This document shows, piece after piece, positions 5,198 to 5,547 of a stretch of 5,547 bases of DNA. Source of the DNA: an uncultured Spirochaetales bacterium (GTDB lineage: Bacteria; Spirochaetota; Spirochaetia; Sphaerochaetales; Sphaerochaetaceae); the NCBI GenBank assembly GCA_934276695.1, contig CAKQTF010000083.1:1-5547 (forward strand), in the 5' to 3' direction. Below the pieces are notes generated by a model. That model searched no databases, was not told the origin of the DNA, and saw nothing but the letters and a program-made list of their open reading frames with translations. A program made the translations under genes and the position numbers. The first letter of the stretch is position 1. Each line of letters starts with the position of its first letter.

Positions 5198-5547
5198 GTG
5201 AGAGAGGCCACCAGGGATGCAATCTTTGCAATGAAGGCTGCATCTTCCTTGCTGAAACGCCCAGTCTCCGGGCTATCGAGATCAATCACGCCATAAAGTG
5301 ACCCACCGGCAATTATGGGAACAACAAGCTCGCTTCTTGATGCAGATGAGCATGCGATATGTCCAGGAAACATCCTCACATCAGGGACAATCTGCGTCTT
5401 CATCTCTGATGCAGCAGTCCCACACACTCCTCTGCCAATGCTTATCTCAGAGCATGCAGGCTCACCCTGAAAAGGCCCCAGCACGAGCATCTCCCCGTCA
5501 TAAACATAGAATCCTGCCCAGTTCAGATTGTCCATGAAACTGTATAC
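5194..5547 (-). CDS. msrC: Free methionine-(R)-sulfoxide reductase (fRMsr, GAF domain), 5'-truncated by window edge
   Basis: Cytosolic GAF-fold enzyme that reduces free L-methionine-(R)-S-oxide to methionine with thioredoxin-type reductant; an oxidative-stress repair function. The visible 117 codons carry the family signatures: LNWAGFY near the start, LVLGPFQG, PAC, GRGVCGTAA, FPGHIAC, SRSELVVP and GVIDLDSP. Counting from the first visible Met (codon at 5535), the three cysteines are C28, C38 and C62. Their 10- and 24-residue spacings match the catalytic set of E. coli YebR (C84, C94, C118), with C62 the likely catalytic one. The frame stays open past that Met to the window edge (V-Y-S-F precede it), and the family is usually about 150-165 residues, so the real start lies outside and about 40 residues are missing. 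That Met is not the true start. The TGA stop at 5196-5194 lies inside the -35 box of the next promoter, and no terminator separates this gene from the T-box leader. Confidence 0.93.
   Translation of the reverse strand, partial: VYSFMDNLNWAGFYVYDGEMLVLGPFQGEPACSEISIGRGVCGTAASEMKTQIVPDVRMFPGHIACSSASRSELVVPIIAGGSLYGVIDLDSPETGRFSKEDAAFIAKIASLVASLT

Noticed and set aside
1..5547. CRISPR arrays, insertion sequences, transposase or phage genes
   Set aside because: No regularly spaced direct repeats, no terminal inverted repeats and no mobile-element proteins are visible; the coding content is housekeeping.

Overview
This 5.5 kb window is a compact bacterial gene cluster. Every convincing gene lies on the minus strand, so it reads right to left. 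In transcription order it holds: the 3' part of a free methionine-(R)-sulfoxide reductase gene (msrC/yebR family, cut by the right window edge); a promoter and a complete T-box leader; a threonyl-tRNA synthetase without the usual N-terminal TGS domain (thrS); an M32 (Taq-type) metallocarboxypeptidase; a PgsA-type CDP-alcohol phosphatidyltransferase; and a HAD-IIB phosphatase. Then comes an AT-rich intergenic stretch with promoter-like sequences and one doubtful 38-codon ORF at the left edge.

Organism: mid-GC, tightly packed genome. The T-box points to Bacillota or a lineage that acquired this riboregulator from them. The TGS-less ThrRS (as I recall it from Borrelia) and the sequence of the PgsA C-terminal half look to me more like spirochaetes, for example gut Sphaerochaeta-like organisms. 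I cannot settle this without a search, and lean weakly to a spirochaete with a Bacillota-style T-box.

Operon logic: thrS and the M32 gene share one base (TGATG), M32 and pgsA are 21 bases apart, and pgsA and the HAD gene share one base (TAATG). No promoter or terminator is evident between them, so all four are probably one transcript controlled by the T-box. The leader shows Stem I with the AGUA loop-E motif, an ACC (Thr) specifier, the 14-nt T-box, and mutually exclusive antiterminator and terminator. Uncharged tRNA-Thr(GGU) should therefore raise expression of the synthetase and also of a peptide-trimming carboxypeptidase, a phospholipid-synthesis enzyme and a phosphatase.

Left end (1-262): no confident gene. 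It holds a strong -35 (TTGACA) behind an A/T-tract block, a short ORF, and a second TATAAT box, all pointing out of the window to the left. This suggests that a separately transcribed gene or stable RNA begins nearby or just outside.
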